Counted from the stretch's first letter, positions 44,092-51,613 are shown. The stretch: DNA of 64,000 bases from Corynebacterium terpenotabidum Y-11 (GCF_000418365.1 NC_021663.1:496001-560000), one strand, 5' to 3'. The notes: generated by a model from the letters alone, not told the origin. A program made the numbers and translations.

Positions 44092-44187
44092 ATGATTGAT
44101 CCCCAGGAAGTCGCTGCCCTGGCCGAGCATGGAGGTGTCACTGACAGGCCGGAGGAGTTCTTCGACTGGCTGCTGGCGGTCGCCTGA
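44092..44187 (+). CDS. Very short open frame, doubtful
   Basis: 31 codons: MIDPQEVAALAEHGGVTDRPE then FFDWLLAVA with stop; ATG 44077 would add five residues. Composition is protein-like (amphipathic helix) but there is no ribosome site. It could be a small antitoxin-like peptide for a neighbour or a gene remnant. Confidence 0.25.
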   Translation: MIDPQEVAALAEHGGVTDRPEEFFDWLLAVA

Positions 44188-44235
44188 CACGGCAAGCGGG
44201 CTGAACCTTGCCTCAGTCCGCTACAGTCGTCCCCT

Positions 44236-44889
44236 ATGGATCAGATTCCCTGGGGATGGCAGGTCGCCATCAGTTTCGCAGTCCCGATCATCTCTGCCCT
44301 CGGCGCATATGGGGTTGCTTGGATGACAGCACACAAGGCAGACCTCCGGCGCGAAAAGGACCAAACAGCCGAGGAGGCCCGGCGGCAGGAGGAACGGGAG
44401 GATCAGAAGGAAAGCCAGAAAAGGGAAGACCGACTAGATTCTCTTCATCGCCAGCGCGATGCGGTTGTGAACTTCTCCGCCGCAGTGAGGAACGCACGTG
44501 ATGAGTGCTGGAGCCGGAGAAATGAGATAGGTCTGGAGAAACGGAAATACGAAGATGATGATGATATAGAGTTACTATCTGCAGATTACATCCTGCAGTT
44601 TTACAGGACAACCAGGCGCGAGATAGCCGTACTCGAACTCATCATCCAGGAGGGAGAGACCCGCAGAGAACTTGAAACATTCAAAGACATCATCACGCAT
44701 AGGTATGATGGGGTAAATACGATTCTCCACGATGCAAGTGCAGATCGAGACCAGAGAGTAAACTACCTCAACAACACTCCTGTCCTCCCTCCCGAAGACG
44801 AAGATCTCCTCGCCAAGGTCGAAGCCGCCGCCTCTGAGGAACTTCGTGAGCGTCCACCGGCAATTGACGACCCGACGCCCTCAAAGTAG
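44236..44889 (+). CDS. Membrane-anchored coiled-coil protein
   Basis: 217 residues. One membrane helix at the N-terminus (WQVAISFAVPIISALGAYGV, about residues 8-30), then a long charged coiled coil (residues 34-75) and a helical C-terminal domain. TACAGT at 44222-44227 lies 8 nt before ATG 44236 and no ribosome site exists, so leaderless. Lower GC (about 50% around 44.5-44.7 kb) than the surroundings, a sign of separate origin. A membrane-tethered helical protein between DUF3800 and Shedu may be a defence effector or sensor; unproven. Confidence 0.78.
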   Translation: MDQIPWGWQVAISFAVPIISALGAYGVAWMTAHKADLRREKDQTAEEARRQEEREDQKESQKREDRLDSLHRQRDAVVNFSAAVRNARDECWSRRNEIGLEKRKYEDDDDIELLSADYILQFYRTTRREIAVLELIIQEGETRRELETFKDIITHRYDGVNTILHDASADRDQRVNYLNNTPVLPPEDEDLLAKVEAAASEELRERPPAIDDPTPSK

Positions 44890-44965
44890 GCCGACAACAT
44901 CACCCGGTATCCCTGGGGCCCAGGGACGGGATCTTCCCGGTATCGAACACCCGTATCATGACCTC

Positions 44966-45394
44966 ATGAACAACCGCCCGATCCCCGAGTCCTACGTGGA
45001 CTCCATGCCATGTGATGAGTCCCTGCTGGTCGAACTGGGGCGGGTGACCTGGGCTGCGGCACGCCTGCACTCCGGTATCCGTGATGTCATCAACCACCAC
45101 CGGGGTGCACCGTCAGACGCCCCGTTCGATGACACCCTCGGCCGGGCACTGAAGGACCTGAAGAAACTCGCTGTCAGGAATCACCGTGATGACCAGGTTG
45201 AGTGGGCGGAGGAGGTCGGACAACCAGCAGTGGTCCTACGTAACGGGGTCGCTCATGCGGTTACATACACCGCTGAGGACGGCAGGCAGGCACTCATGGG
45301 GACGCGGGATCACGGCAGCCTGCGGTTCCAGATCCCCGAACTTCGAGAGGTCACCCGGAGACTCATCGAGGCATCCATGCGATTGCCGGAGTAG
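44966..45394 (+). CDS. Hypothetical helical protein
   Basis: 142 residues. Helical, with LGRVTWAAARLHSGIRDVINHH, VVLRNGVAHAV and a C-terminal helix. The RNGVAHA pattern recalls RnxxxH-type motifs (R-N-x-x-x-H is RNGVAH here) that mark HEPN-fold ribonucleases in toxin and defence proteins. TATCAT at 44954-44959 lies 6 nt before ATG 44966, so leaderless; the frame is open upstream but that part is not conserved-looking. If the motif is real this is an RNase of the HEPN type. Confidence 0.75.
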   Translation: MNNRPIPESYVDSMPCDESLLVELGRVTWAAARLHSGIRDVINHHRGAPSDAPFDDTLGRALKDLKKLAVRNHRDDQVEWAEEVGQPAVVLRNGVAHAVTYTAEDGRQALMGTRDHGSLRFQIPELREVTRRLIEASMRLPE

Positions 45395-45490
45395 GTCCAT
45401 TGTTCTTCGGGCTTCCCCACTTCTTCCACCGGAGCTTCAGGCCCTCGAACATCGGCCAACCTGCGTCCGGACGGCAGCTACGATGAGCCC

Positions 45491-46588
45491 ATGACGACCA
45501 CAGAGGACCCTCAGGACGACCCGGTGAAGCGCACTCCCGCCAAGACCCACAACCATGCACCGACCGGCAACGACGGTGCCCCGAAAGGGGGAACGAACGA
45601 GGTGAATCTCTCGTACGGCCCGAAGGTGCTCGTCAAGGCTCGGACTTCGTTCTGGAGTGGGGATGCGGACAACCCGAGAAAGCCGTCCCTTGAAATCCGC
45701 AAGCACTCGCGGTCATCAGCAAGATTTGCATGGGACTGGAACAATCCGACCTGGTGCGTCACTCTGAACGAGGAGCAGATCACTAAACTCCGGGCATACC
45801 TGAACGGGGACTTCATCTCTGAACGGATCGGACACTACTTCTGGGTGCAGGTTGATGACCAGGACACCGCCGAAGCACTCCAGAGGATGGTCGATGGTGA
45901 GGCAGCCGTGGACCTCGACGTGGAGAAGATCACCTCTGCCATGTCCCTGAACGATGACCTGCTCACCGCAGTTCTCGACGGTGACCAAGGCCGAACCCTA
46001 ATGCGGCTGAAGGAGCATGATCGCAGGTCAGACGTACTCGATGAACTTGAAGATCTGATCGAAGATCCCAAGACCGTTGAGCAGGACTTCCAGGACTTGC
46101 TGCAAGTCAACCCCTGGGTCTTCGGTGGTGAGGTGTCCCGATCTCATGCACTTCGAAACATCAGCACCCAGGATCAGATCGACATACCTATTGTCCGTGG
46201 CGACGGTTCCATGGTCATTGTGGAGTTGAAACGTGCGAAGGCTGCACAGATCAAGAAGACCGACCACGAGTACCCGGTACTGTCCGATGGGGTCCACACT
46301 GCTGTGCAGCAGGCGGAGCGCTACCTGTATGTCCTCGATAAGAAGGTGAACGATCTACAGATCGAGCAGCAATTCGATGCCCGCCGAGCCACAGCGCTGG
46401 TAGTCATCGGAGTCTGGCCAGATCTCGAAGACTCAGAAAAGAAGCTGTTTGAGGAATCGTTCCGCATCTACAATTCCCACCTCGCGCGGGTGCAGGTGAT
46501 CACCTATGACTCACTGCTGGCGAATGCCCGCCGCCTCCTCGACCTGGGTGATGAAAGCACCACAACCGACGACGGTAAGTCAACCTAA
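45491..46588 (+). CDS. sduA: Shedu-family defence nuclease (DUF4263)
   Basis: 365 residues. The N-terminal half is variable; from about residue 195 the DUF4263 nuclease domain is visible: EQDFQDLLQVNPWVFG (Glu197, Asn207), DQIDIPI (Asp231) and VIVELKRAK (Glu245-x-Lys247), a PD-(D/E)xK active site, then AVQQAERYLYVLD. Shedu is a single-gene anti-phage system. TACGAT at 45479-45484 lies 6 nt before ATG 45491, so leaderless. It overlaps the convergent restriction gene by 4 bp. Confidence 0.9.
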   Translation: MTTTEDPQDDPVKRTPAKTHNHAPTGNDGAPKGGTNEVNLSYGPKVLVKARTSFWSGDADNPRKPSLEIRKHSRSSARFAWDWNNPTWCVTLNEEQITKLRAYLNGDFISERIGHYFWVQVDDQDTAEALQRMVDGEAAVDLDVEKITSAMSLNDDLLTAVLDGDQGRTLMRLKEHDRRSDVLDELEDLIEDPKTVEQDFQDLLQVNPWVFGGEVSRSHALRNISTQDQIDIPIVRGDGSMVIVELKRAKAAQIKKTDHEYPVLSDGVHTAVQQAERYLYVLDKKVNDLQIEQQFDARRATALVVIGVWPDLEDSEKKLFEESFRIYNSHLARVQVITYDSLLANARRLLDLGDESTTTDDGKST

Positions 46589-47517
46589 ACTGCCAGGTCA
46601 ATGACCATATCGGTGATGTCTCGGAGGCGGTCACCGTGGATCAGGGTCTCCAGCATCTCCTTGGCGTCATCGGTACCGACCTCCTCCACTGCCTTGATCA
46701 GTTCGGGCAGACAGGCGTGGTACACCATGTCGATGTCACCGGTCCCCAGGGCGAGTGACGCGATGCGGGACAGCGATGGCTCCGCAGTGACCGCCACGAT
46801 ATGAGGGGTACGTCCCTTGCGGTTCCGGATCAGATTCAATGCCTCTGACCGGGAGTTCTGTGCCCGGTCCGACCTCATGGTCCACTTGCAGGAGATAACG
46901 CCGTGGACGAACTTCGGGATCTCATCGGTGGATTCACCTCGACGTTCGGCATTGGAAGCCCGAAACGGGGACATTAGTCCGGACTCCTCATCGACCATCC
47001 AATCGGTGGCGTTGATCTCTTCGTCAGTCACAGCATCCCTGATCAGGAGGACATCTGGGCTGACCACGTAGGAGTTGCCGAGGATGGATTCCAGTTCCCT
47101 GTTGATCTCAATGGCCCGCGCGAGTTCGTCCAAGTGCCGGTAAGGGTGGTACTGGGCGACGTGATCTGTGGACCGTTTGCCTCCGACATTCTCCACGGTC
47201 CAGTTGCCCGGGCGAATGGCGGACATGCTGGGGAACGTGGCCCGAACGAAGTTGGTGACGGCCTTCTCGAAGCGCCCACCTGCCGTCTGACCAGGTGATT
47301 TCTCAACTTCCGGAGCGCCGAGTTGCCGTGCCATATGTAGGGCGAGCGCACGCGATGACGCCTGCGAGACATCCGCATTCGACGCCACCCACTCGTCATG
47401 CTTCGTCTTCTTCTTCTCGTCCACCGTCTTGTACGAGATGGAGAGCGTCCCCTTCTCCGCCCGGGTCAGTTCCTGATGGAATGCCTTGCGAGCAGCGGTG
47501 ATGATGGCATCGGTCAT
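46585..47517 (-). CDS. NgoMIV-like type II restriction endonuclease
   Basis: 310 residues. Clear similarity to NgoMIV as I remember it: PGQTAGGRFE (Glu84), IRPGNWTVENVG, SPDVLL (Asp155), ISCKWTMRSDRAQ (Ser209, Lys211), SEALNLIRNRKGR (Glu225). The residues that read the DNA in NgoMIV (R-S-D-R) are kept as Arg215-Ser-Asp-Arg218, so the site should be GCCGGC or a related CCGG-centred one. The start ATG 47517 is 1 bp behind the methyltransferase stop with GGAG upstream, so the pair is cotranscribed, methylase first. Confidence 0.92.
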   Translation of the reverse strand: MTDAIITAARKAFHQELTRAEKGTLSISYKTVDEKKKTKHDEWVASNADVSQASSRALALHMARQLGAPEVEKSPGQTAGGRFEKAVTNFVRATFPSMSAIRPGNWTVENVGGKRSTDHVAQYHPYRHLDELARAIEINRELESILGNSYVVSPDVLLIRDAVTDEEINATDWMVDEESGLMSPFRASNAERRGESTDEIPKFVHGVISCKWTMRSDRAQNSRSEALNLIRNRKGRTPHIVAVTAEPSLSRIASLALGTGDIDMVYHACLPELIKAVEEVGTDDAKEMLETLIHGDRLRDITDMVIDLAV

Positions 47518-47518
47518 G

Positions 47519-48532
47519 TCATTCTCCTAGCGTCTGAAGGGGACGAGCGGGGACTGCGGGTTCCACACCCTCAGGCAGCGGTTCCTTCCGCAGGGCAGCA
47601 GCGATCCGGTGACCGATGGCCTCCGCAACGGGCGGCGGGAACGCATTACCGACCTGTCGCCACTGTGCGGTCTTGCCGCCCTGCCACTTCCAGTCGTCCG
47701 GGAAGCCCTGGATGACTCCACCCATCTGGACAGTGAGTCGGGGCATCTCAATGGCGGGGTCGAGGGGAAAGTCTGGGCCGGGGGCTTCCTCCGCAATGGA
47801 AGTTCCCTTCACTCCCATGGCCTTCCAGGCTGCCTTCGCCCTGGTCGGCCCCACATCTGCACCACCGTGCTTCTTGGAACCACCCACGAGCGTCGGGGCC
47901 ACCTTGTCGGCGCGGTGAGCCCAGTCGTCGGCACCGTCCCAGCCTCGTGCGGCCATGAGGTCGTGCAGGGCTTCACCCACGGTAACTCGGTGGTCGGAGG
48001 GTGTCGGGAAGGCAAAGTAGGGGGCGTATTCACGCTTGAGTGCGACCAGGATGAACCGGGGCCGAAGTTGGGGAACACCGTAGTTCGCGGCCTGGATGTG
48101 TTCCCAGAAGACCGTGTACTTCTTCTTCTCCAGTTTCTCGATGATGGAGGACCGGTAGACCTCGAATCGCTTCTGACCCAGGCCCTTGACGTTCTCCAGG
48201 AGGACAGCCTTGGGCTTGATCTGGTCAACCAGTTTCATCGCTCGGGGGAAGAGGTCACGTTCATCATCGGCACCGAGTTGCTTCCCTGCGATGGAGAAGG
48301 GAGGGCAGGGTACGCCACCTGCGAAAAGGTCCGTCCCCTTGTACGGCCTACCGTCGAACTTGAGGACATCCTGGTGCACGATGTTCCACTCGGGATGGTT
48401 GGCACGGAGGGTCTCCACGGCCCAGTCATCGATCTCAACGGCAGCACGGTGGTGGAATCCTGCACGGTCGAGTCCCAGGGCTTGGCCACCGGCACCGGCA
48501 CAGATCTCCACGCTTGTTAACTGCTCACTCAT
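47519..48532 (-). CDS. DNA (cytosine-5) methyltransferase
   Basis: 337 residues from ATG 48532. C5-methyltransferase motifs in order: I EICAGAGGQALGL, IV PCPPFS (catalytic Cys76), VI LLENVKG, VIII QLRPRF, then the target-recognition part and X GNAFPPPVA. It protects the site cut by the NgoMIV-like enzyme next door. AGACTA at 48541-48546 (TAGTCT on the coding strand) lies 8 nt before the start, so leaderless. Size is that of small type II methylases. Confidence 0.95.
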   Translation of the reverse strand: MSEQLTSVEICAGAGGQALGLDRAGFHHRAAVEIDDWAVETLRANHPEWNIVHQDVLKFDGRPYKGTDLFAGGVPCPPFSIAGKQLGADDERDLFPRAMKLVDQIKPKAVLLENVKGLGQKRFEVYRSSIIEKLEKKKYTVFWEHIQAANYGVPQLRPRFILVALKREYAPYFAFPTPSDHRVTVGEALHDLMAARGWDGADDWAHRADKVAPTLVGGSKKHGGADVGPTRAKAAWKAMGVKGTSIAEEAPGPDFPLDPAIEMPRLTVQMGGVIQGFPDDWKWQGGKTAQWRQVGNAFPPPVAEAIGHRIAAALRKEPLPEGVEPAVPARPLQTLGE

Positions 48533-48856
48533 GACTGTGCAGACTACCAGGTGAGGCGTCAATCAGAGCACTCGGTCTAGAACTGGTGATCGAAGAAACT
48601 TGCGGCATACCACTCTCGGAGAGTAAGTAGCTCGCAACCGGGGTCGCCATCACATCGCCCCTGTTCAGCGCGACAATGTGACCAGAGCATGATGAAGTTC
48701 ACCAAACCTCTAGACATAGAAGTTTCCTCGTGTCATACTTCTGACCAGCCGCCATCCCCCATGGTGGCCAGACCCCGGGTTGAGCCCTTCTCACATCCCC
48801 CCATGTGACCTGCTGGCTCCTCGGGGTCGTCCTATGCCACCGGTATCCTGGTGCTC
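48533..48856. other. Gene-free stretch between methylase and next gene
   Basis: About 320 bp. It holds the methylase promoter at its left, a small hairpin CTCTC-GGAGAG near 48615, a GCCAT-cccc-ATGG inverted repeat near 48752-48768 and the promoter of the next gene at its right end. No reading frame or repeat that I can name. Confidence 0.5.
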
Positions 48857-49285
48857 ATGCTGCAGATGTCGATGTACGGGTACCTCATCAGTCTCGCCAC
48901 GGATCAGGGGGCAGGTCAGGTGCAGGGCCCAGATGGGCCACCGCAGGGGTTTCGGTTCCCGGACTACCCCGAGGCCCGTGTCCTGACCGATGCCCGCGAC
49001 TACAACCCGATCCTCGCCTCGTGGATCGAGGAACTCGACGGAAAACTGCGAGGTCTCGGACTGAAAGCATCTCCCACAGAACTTCTCCAGCACATCCGTC
49101 TCCATGCCCTGGTTCCTAGCGATCAGCCCACGGTGACCCTCTCGGCGGTGCCGGTGAAGATGGAGGGACACGAGGGACGCTTGACACAGGTGCAGCGGGG
49201 GACAGTCATCTCCTACGGGATCGACCTGGGGGATGCTCAGTCCATCCGGGAGACCGACCACGCCGGGGTTGTCTCGGAGGCGTAA
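48857..49285 (+). CDS. Hypothetical protein
   Basis: 142 residues. TATCCT at 48844-48849 lies 7 nt before ATG 48857, so leaderless; GTG 48851 is in frame upstream. Begins hydrophobic (LQMSMYGYLISLA), then acidic, with a beta-rich second half. No family recognised. Between the restriction-modification pair and a TTGTG-promoter gene. Confidence 0.68.
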   Translation: MLQMSMYGYLISLATDQGAGQVQGPDGPPQGFRFPDYPEARVLTDARDYNPILASWIEELDGKLRGLGLKASPTELLQHIRLHALVPSDQPTVTLSAVPVKMEGHEGRLTQVQRGTVISYGIDLGDAQSIRETDHAGVVSEA

Positions 49286-49348
49286 CTCCTTCTCACTCCC
49301 CACAACAGCCCACCCTGCCACCAGGCAGAACTTTCCTGGCCTCACCTC

Positions 49349-49378
49349 TTGTGGCACTCCTGGGACCCTCGGTAAAAT
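49349..49378 (+). promoter_or_regulatory. TTGTG-N18 promoter of the 49405 gene
   Basis: TTGTGG 49349-49354, 18 nt, TAAAAT 49373-49378, preceded by CTCACCTC. Best -10 of the family and 10 kb from its nearest relative. Confidence 0.7.
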
Positions 49379-49404
49379 ATGAGGAAATACTGAGAAGGAG
49401 AAAC

Positions 49405-49707
49405 ATGATCACACTGACCATCACCGACGCTGACGGATCCGCCACGACTTACAGGGGTGACGGGGCAGGCATCCGGGTGGAGGCCCTGGTGGACCTGGTG
49501 ACCGTCGAGGAGGGTGTCACCACCTACGACCTCACCGATGACCAGAAGCAGGCCGTGGAGTCCTACGTGGAGGCCGGGGGCCTGCAGGAGCAGGCAGCAG
49601 CGGACTGGGATGACGCCGTGCGGGACTTCGTGATCACCACCCGGACCCTGGAGGACCTCGGTCGATTCCTCGGCGGACCGGGATCCACCGTCACCATCAC
49701 CGACTAG
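49405..49707 (+). CDS. Small acidic protein, unknown
   Basis: 100 residues from ATG 49405 with GAAGGAGAAAC upstream. About 20 Asp/Glu against 6 Lys/Arg, beta-strand start (MITLTITDADGSATTY) and helical end. Same style as the acidic proteins at 30-31.8 kb and same promoter type, so part of one regulon. No family recognised. Confidence 0.75.
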   Translation: MITLTITDADGSATTYRGDGAGIRVEALVDLVTVEEGVTTYDLTDDQKQAVESYVEAGGLQEQAAADWDDAVRDFVITTRTLEDLGRFLGGPGSTVTITD

Positions 49708-49718
49708 CCCATACAGGA

Positions 49719-49752
49719 ACCCCCGGTAGCGCAGTTGCTACCGGGGGTTTTG
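49719..49752 (+). terminator. Strong Rho-independent terminator
   Basis: Perfect 12-bp stem (49719-49730 with 49737-49748), 6-nt loop, then TTT and GCC. Ends the acidic-protein unit and faces the convergent four-gene unit. Confidence 0.9.
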
Positions 49753-49777
49753 CCATTCCCTCCTCGGGGGACCACTT

Positions 49778-50221
49778 TCACCACCCCGACTCCACCAGCC
49801 TCCCACCCAGGAACGCCGACATCGACCACACCTCCACAGCGGTGGGTTCCAGCGACCGGCCACCCAGTGTCATCAGTGAACTGCGGGGAAGGATCACCCC
49901 ATGCCGTCGCAGTTCGATGGGAGTCTCGATGTACGCCACGAACAACCACCGTGCGAGTGTCCCACCGGGATCAAACAGTGGCCCTGTGCCCTGCGGTGAT
50001 GTCCATGCCGGGGCCTCAATCCCGCAGATCCGTGCGGTGAGGGCAGCGGTGCCACGGACCGCCCTGTCCCAGCCGTCATGTCCTGTCGTGCCGGGGTCAG
50101 CGTGGAATGCGACAGGATCCTCGGAGATCGTCGCGTCCCTGGTGCACTTCGAGAGCACGCGGATGGCGAACTGGTCGTCCATGTCCCCGCGTTTCCACCG
50201 CACGAAGTCCGCGTAGGTCAA
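49778..50221 (-). CDS. Hypothetical protein, gene 4 of coupled unit
   Basis: 147 residues. Starts MTYADFVRWKRGDMDDQFAIRVL; contains GGTLARWLFVAYIETPIELRRHG. No motif recognised. ATG 50221 overlaps the previous stop by 4 bp (ATGA), as do all junctions in this unit. Confidence 0.72.
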   Translation of the reverse strand: MTYADFVRWKRGDMDDQFAIRVLSKCTRDATISEDPVAFHADPGTTGHDGWDRAVRGTAALTARICGIEAPAWTSPQGTGPLFDPGGTLARWLFVAYIETPIELRRHGVILPRSSLMTLGGRSLEPTAVEVWSMSAFLGGRLVESGW

Positions 50222-50415
50222 TCCTCCCCACCCTCGATCCAGGTCAGCGAAGCCCAGGACCCCTGCAGGATCTCGACCACAGCCTCCACGTCCTCCTCGG
50301 TGGTTTCCCCTGCCCAGCCCTCGCAGTACACCCGGACCTCCGCTTCCGTCCCATGCTGCTCGATCAGTCGGTTCACGAAAGATTGGGCCAACCAGGCTCT
50401 TTCCTGGTCACTCAT
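50218..50415 (-). CDS. Small hypothetical protein, gene 3 of coupled unit
   Basis: 65 residues from ATG 50415 (MSDQERAWLAQSF), which overlaps the upstream stop as ATGA; ATG 50421 is the alternative with a GGAGGCAGAGGC site. Acidic, helical. No family recognised. Confidence 0.68.
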   Translation of the reverse strand: MSDQERAWLAQSFVNRLIEQHGTEAEVRVYCEGWAGETTEEDVEAVVEILQGSWASLTWIEGGED

Positions 50416-50675
50416 CGCCATGCCTCTGCCTCCCTCCCACGCAGCCGGGCTACACCAGGTTCCTCCCCTGCACGCCGCTGACAGGCCCGTACCGCGTCCT
50501 GGAGCGTCTCTGTGTCCACCTGGAGCCCTGCGACCCGCCAGGCCCTCTCACCGTCCTCCACGGTGTACGCCTGGCGCATCAGGACCTCCCCGAGCAGGTG
50601 CCACTGGTGTTCCGTCAGTTCGGTGTCCCCGTACATCTGCTGGCGGAGGGCTTCCACCACATCATCACTGATCAC
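50412..50675 (-). CDS. Small hypothetical protein, gene 2 of coupled unit
   Basis: 87 residues, helical and acidic (SDDVVEALRQQMYGDTELTE), with a basic end. ATG 50675 overlaps the preceding stop by 4 bp. No family recognised. Confidence 0.7.
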   Translation of the reverse strand: MISDDVVEALRQQMYGDTELTEHQWHLLGEVLMRQAYTVEDGERAWRVAGLQVDTETLQDAVRACQRRAGEEPGVARLRGREAEAWR

Positions 50676-51349
50676 AGCACACCCCGCAGTGGCGTCCGGA
50701 CCGGGCGTGAGTAGGTGAAATCACGCGACAGCCAGTGGTTCAGGCAGTCCTCCAGGCCTTCCGCAGTCCAGCCCTCGCCGTCCACCCGCTGCAGCACTTC
50801 CAGGATCCTCTCCAGCCGTCCCCGGTCGTCCAGGAGGGCCTGGCGGACATCACCGGTGATACACGGCCACATAGGCTCGCTGACGAACCGCACGGGTCCT
50901 CCGGGGTACTCCACCAGGACCCGGCCCTCCCCATTCACCAGGATCTCCCTGTACCGTCCGCTCACGGCCAGGTGGTACAGGTCCTCCGGCTGTGCTCCGG
51001 CATCCGGCGGTCCGATCTGCGCCATGACCACCCGGTCCTCCGGGGCCAGATCCCGGTAGTCCACCACCGCCCCCGTATCGAGTTGCCCGCGCCAGGAGAG
51101 GAGGAAAGACCGGATCAGCCGCTGGTTAACATCACTTTCAGTGAGGTCAACGTCCGGGTCGCCCATGTCCTCCTGGAGGCTCCTACAGATCACCACGGCC
51201 TCCCGGACAATCCCGGGGTCCACACCGTCGGGGACACCCCAGCCACGTCGGAGTACCTCGGCGGTCAGCGCGTAGGCCCCGGCATCTGGCGGGGTGAGGT
51301 GATGATGTTCCTGGACAAGGGTGATGAGATCCGGGGCGGTGGTGGTCAT
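50672..51349 (-). CDS. Hypothetical protein, gene 1 of coupled unit
   Basis: 225 residues from ATG 51349. TATCCT on the coding strand (complement of 51357-51362) lies 7 nt before it, so leaderless; upstream open frame is not used. Mixed fold, with VRFVSEPMWPC and a C-terminal helical part. No motif recognised. Heads the last transcription unit of the element, 180 bp from attR. Confidence 0.73.
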   Translation of the reverse strand: MTTTAPDLITLVQEHHHLTPPDAGAYALTAEVLRRGWGVPDGVDPGIVREAVVICRSLQEDMGDPDVDLTESDVNQRLIRSFLLSWRGQLDTGAVVDYRDLAPEDRVVMAQIGPPDAGAQPEDLYHLAVSGRYREILVNGEGRVLVEYPGGPVRFVSEPMWPCITGDVRQALLDDRGRLERILEVLQRVDGEGWTAEGLEDCLNHWLSRDFTYSRPVRTPLRGVL

Positions 51350-51428
51350 GGTGTCCAGGATACGGGTGCACCGCCGTCTCCTCACTTGAACCCCGCACGG
51401 ATTCCGCACGATTTGAACCTCACAGGGA

Positions 51429-51520
51429 ACCCTGGAATTTGGTTGGGTTTCTTGAGAATGATCCAGCGTGAACAGCGTAGATAGGCCGTCATTCTAAGAA
51501 ACCGTACCAAATTCCAGGGT
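51429..51520. repeat. 33-bp inverted repeat beside attR
   Basis: 51429-51461 and 51489-51520 are inverted copies differing at a few positions (CCCTGGAATTTGGT is shared exactly), separated by 27 nt. The right arm ends 8 bp before the attR core. After excision it would lie on one arm of attP, the place of arm-type integrase or excisionase sites. There is no gene between 51350 and 51613. Confidence 0.8.
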
Positions 51521-51528
51521 CTCTGGTT

Positions 51529-51566
51529 AACCGTAGGTTGCGAGTTCAAGTCTCGTCTCCAGCTCA
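51529..51566 (+). repeat. attR core, 38 bp
   Basis: Identical copy of the tRNA-Thr 3' end at 24386-24423. The left neighbour base differs (T against A), which sets the left limit; the right one differs too (G against A). Confidence 0.95.
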
Positions 51567-51613
51567 GAAAAGTACGTGTGAACTGCAGGTATGTCGGCGA
51601 TCGCCGGGGGTAG

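Larger units (their letters stand above)
24386..51566. mobile_element. AICE-like integrative element in tRNA-Thr, 27.1 kb
   Basis: Bounded by identical 38-bp repeats (24386-24423 and 51529-51566), the left one being the 3' half of tRNA-Thr. Inside are a tyrosine integrase beside the tRNA, XRE regulator, serine recombinase, FtsK/TraB-like ATPase, Prim-Pol/AAA replication protein, excisionase-like HTH proteins and defence genes. There is no relaxase, no type IV secretion set and no phage structural gene. Actinomycete integrative conjugative elements (AICEs) have exactly this core: Int/Xis, a Rep (RepSA, RepAM or Prim-Pol) and an FtsK-like Tra that moves double-stranded DNA. Gene-rich, tightly packed, with its own promoter style. 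Confidence 0.92.

Noticed and set aside
24386..51566. Prophage interpretation of the element
   Set aside because: No terminase, capsid, tail or lysis gene is present; the FtsK-like pump and Prim-Pol gene fit an AICE better. A phage satellite is less likely because no packaging-interference gene was recognised.
51529..51601. Second tRNA-Thr at the right end of the element
   Set aside because: Only the 3' half from the anticodon loop on is present; it is the attR copy, not a gene.
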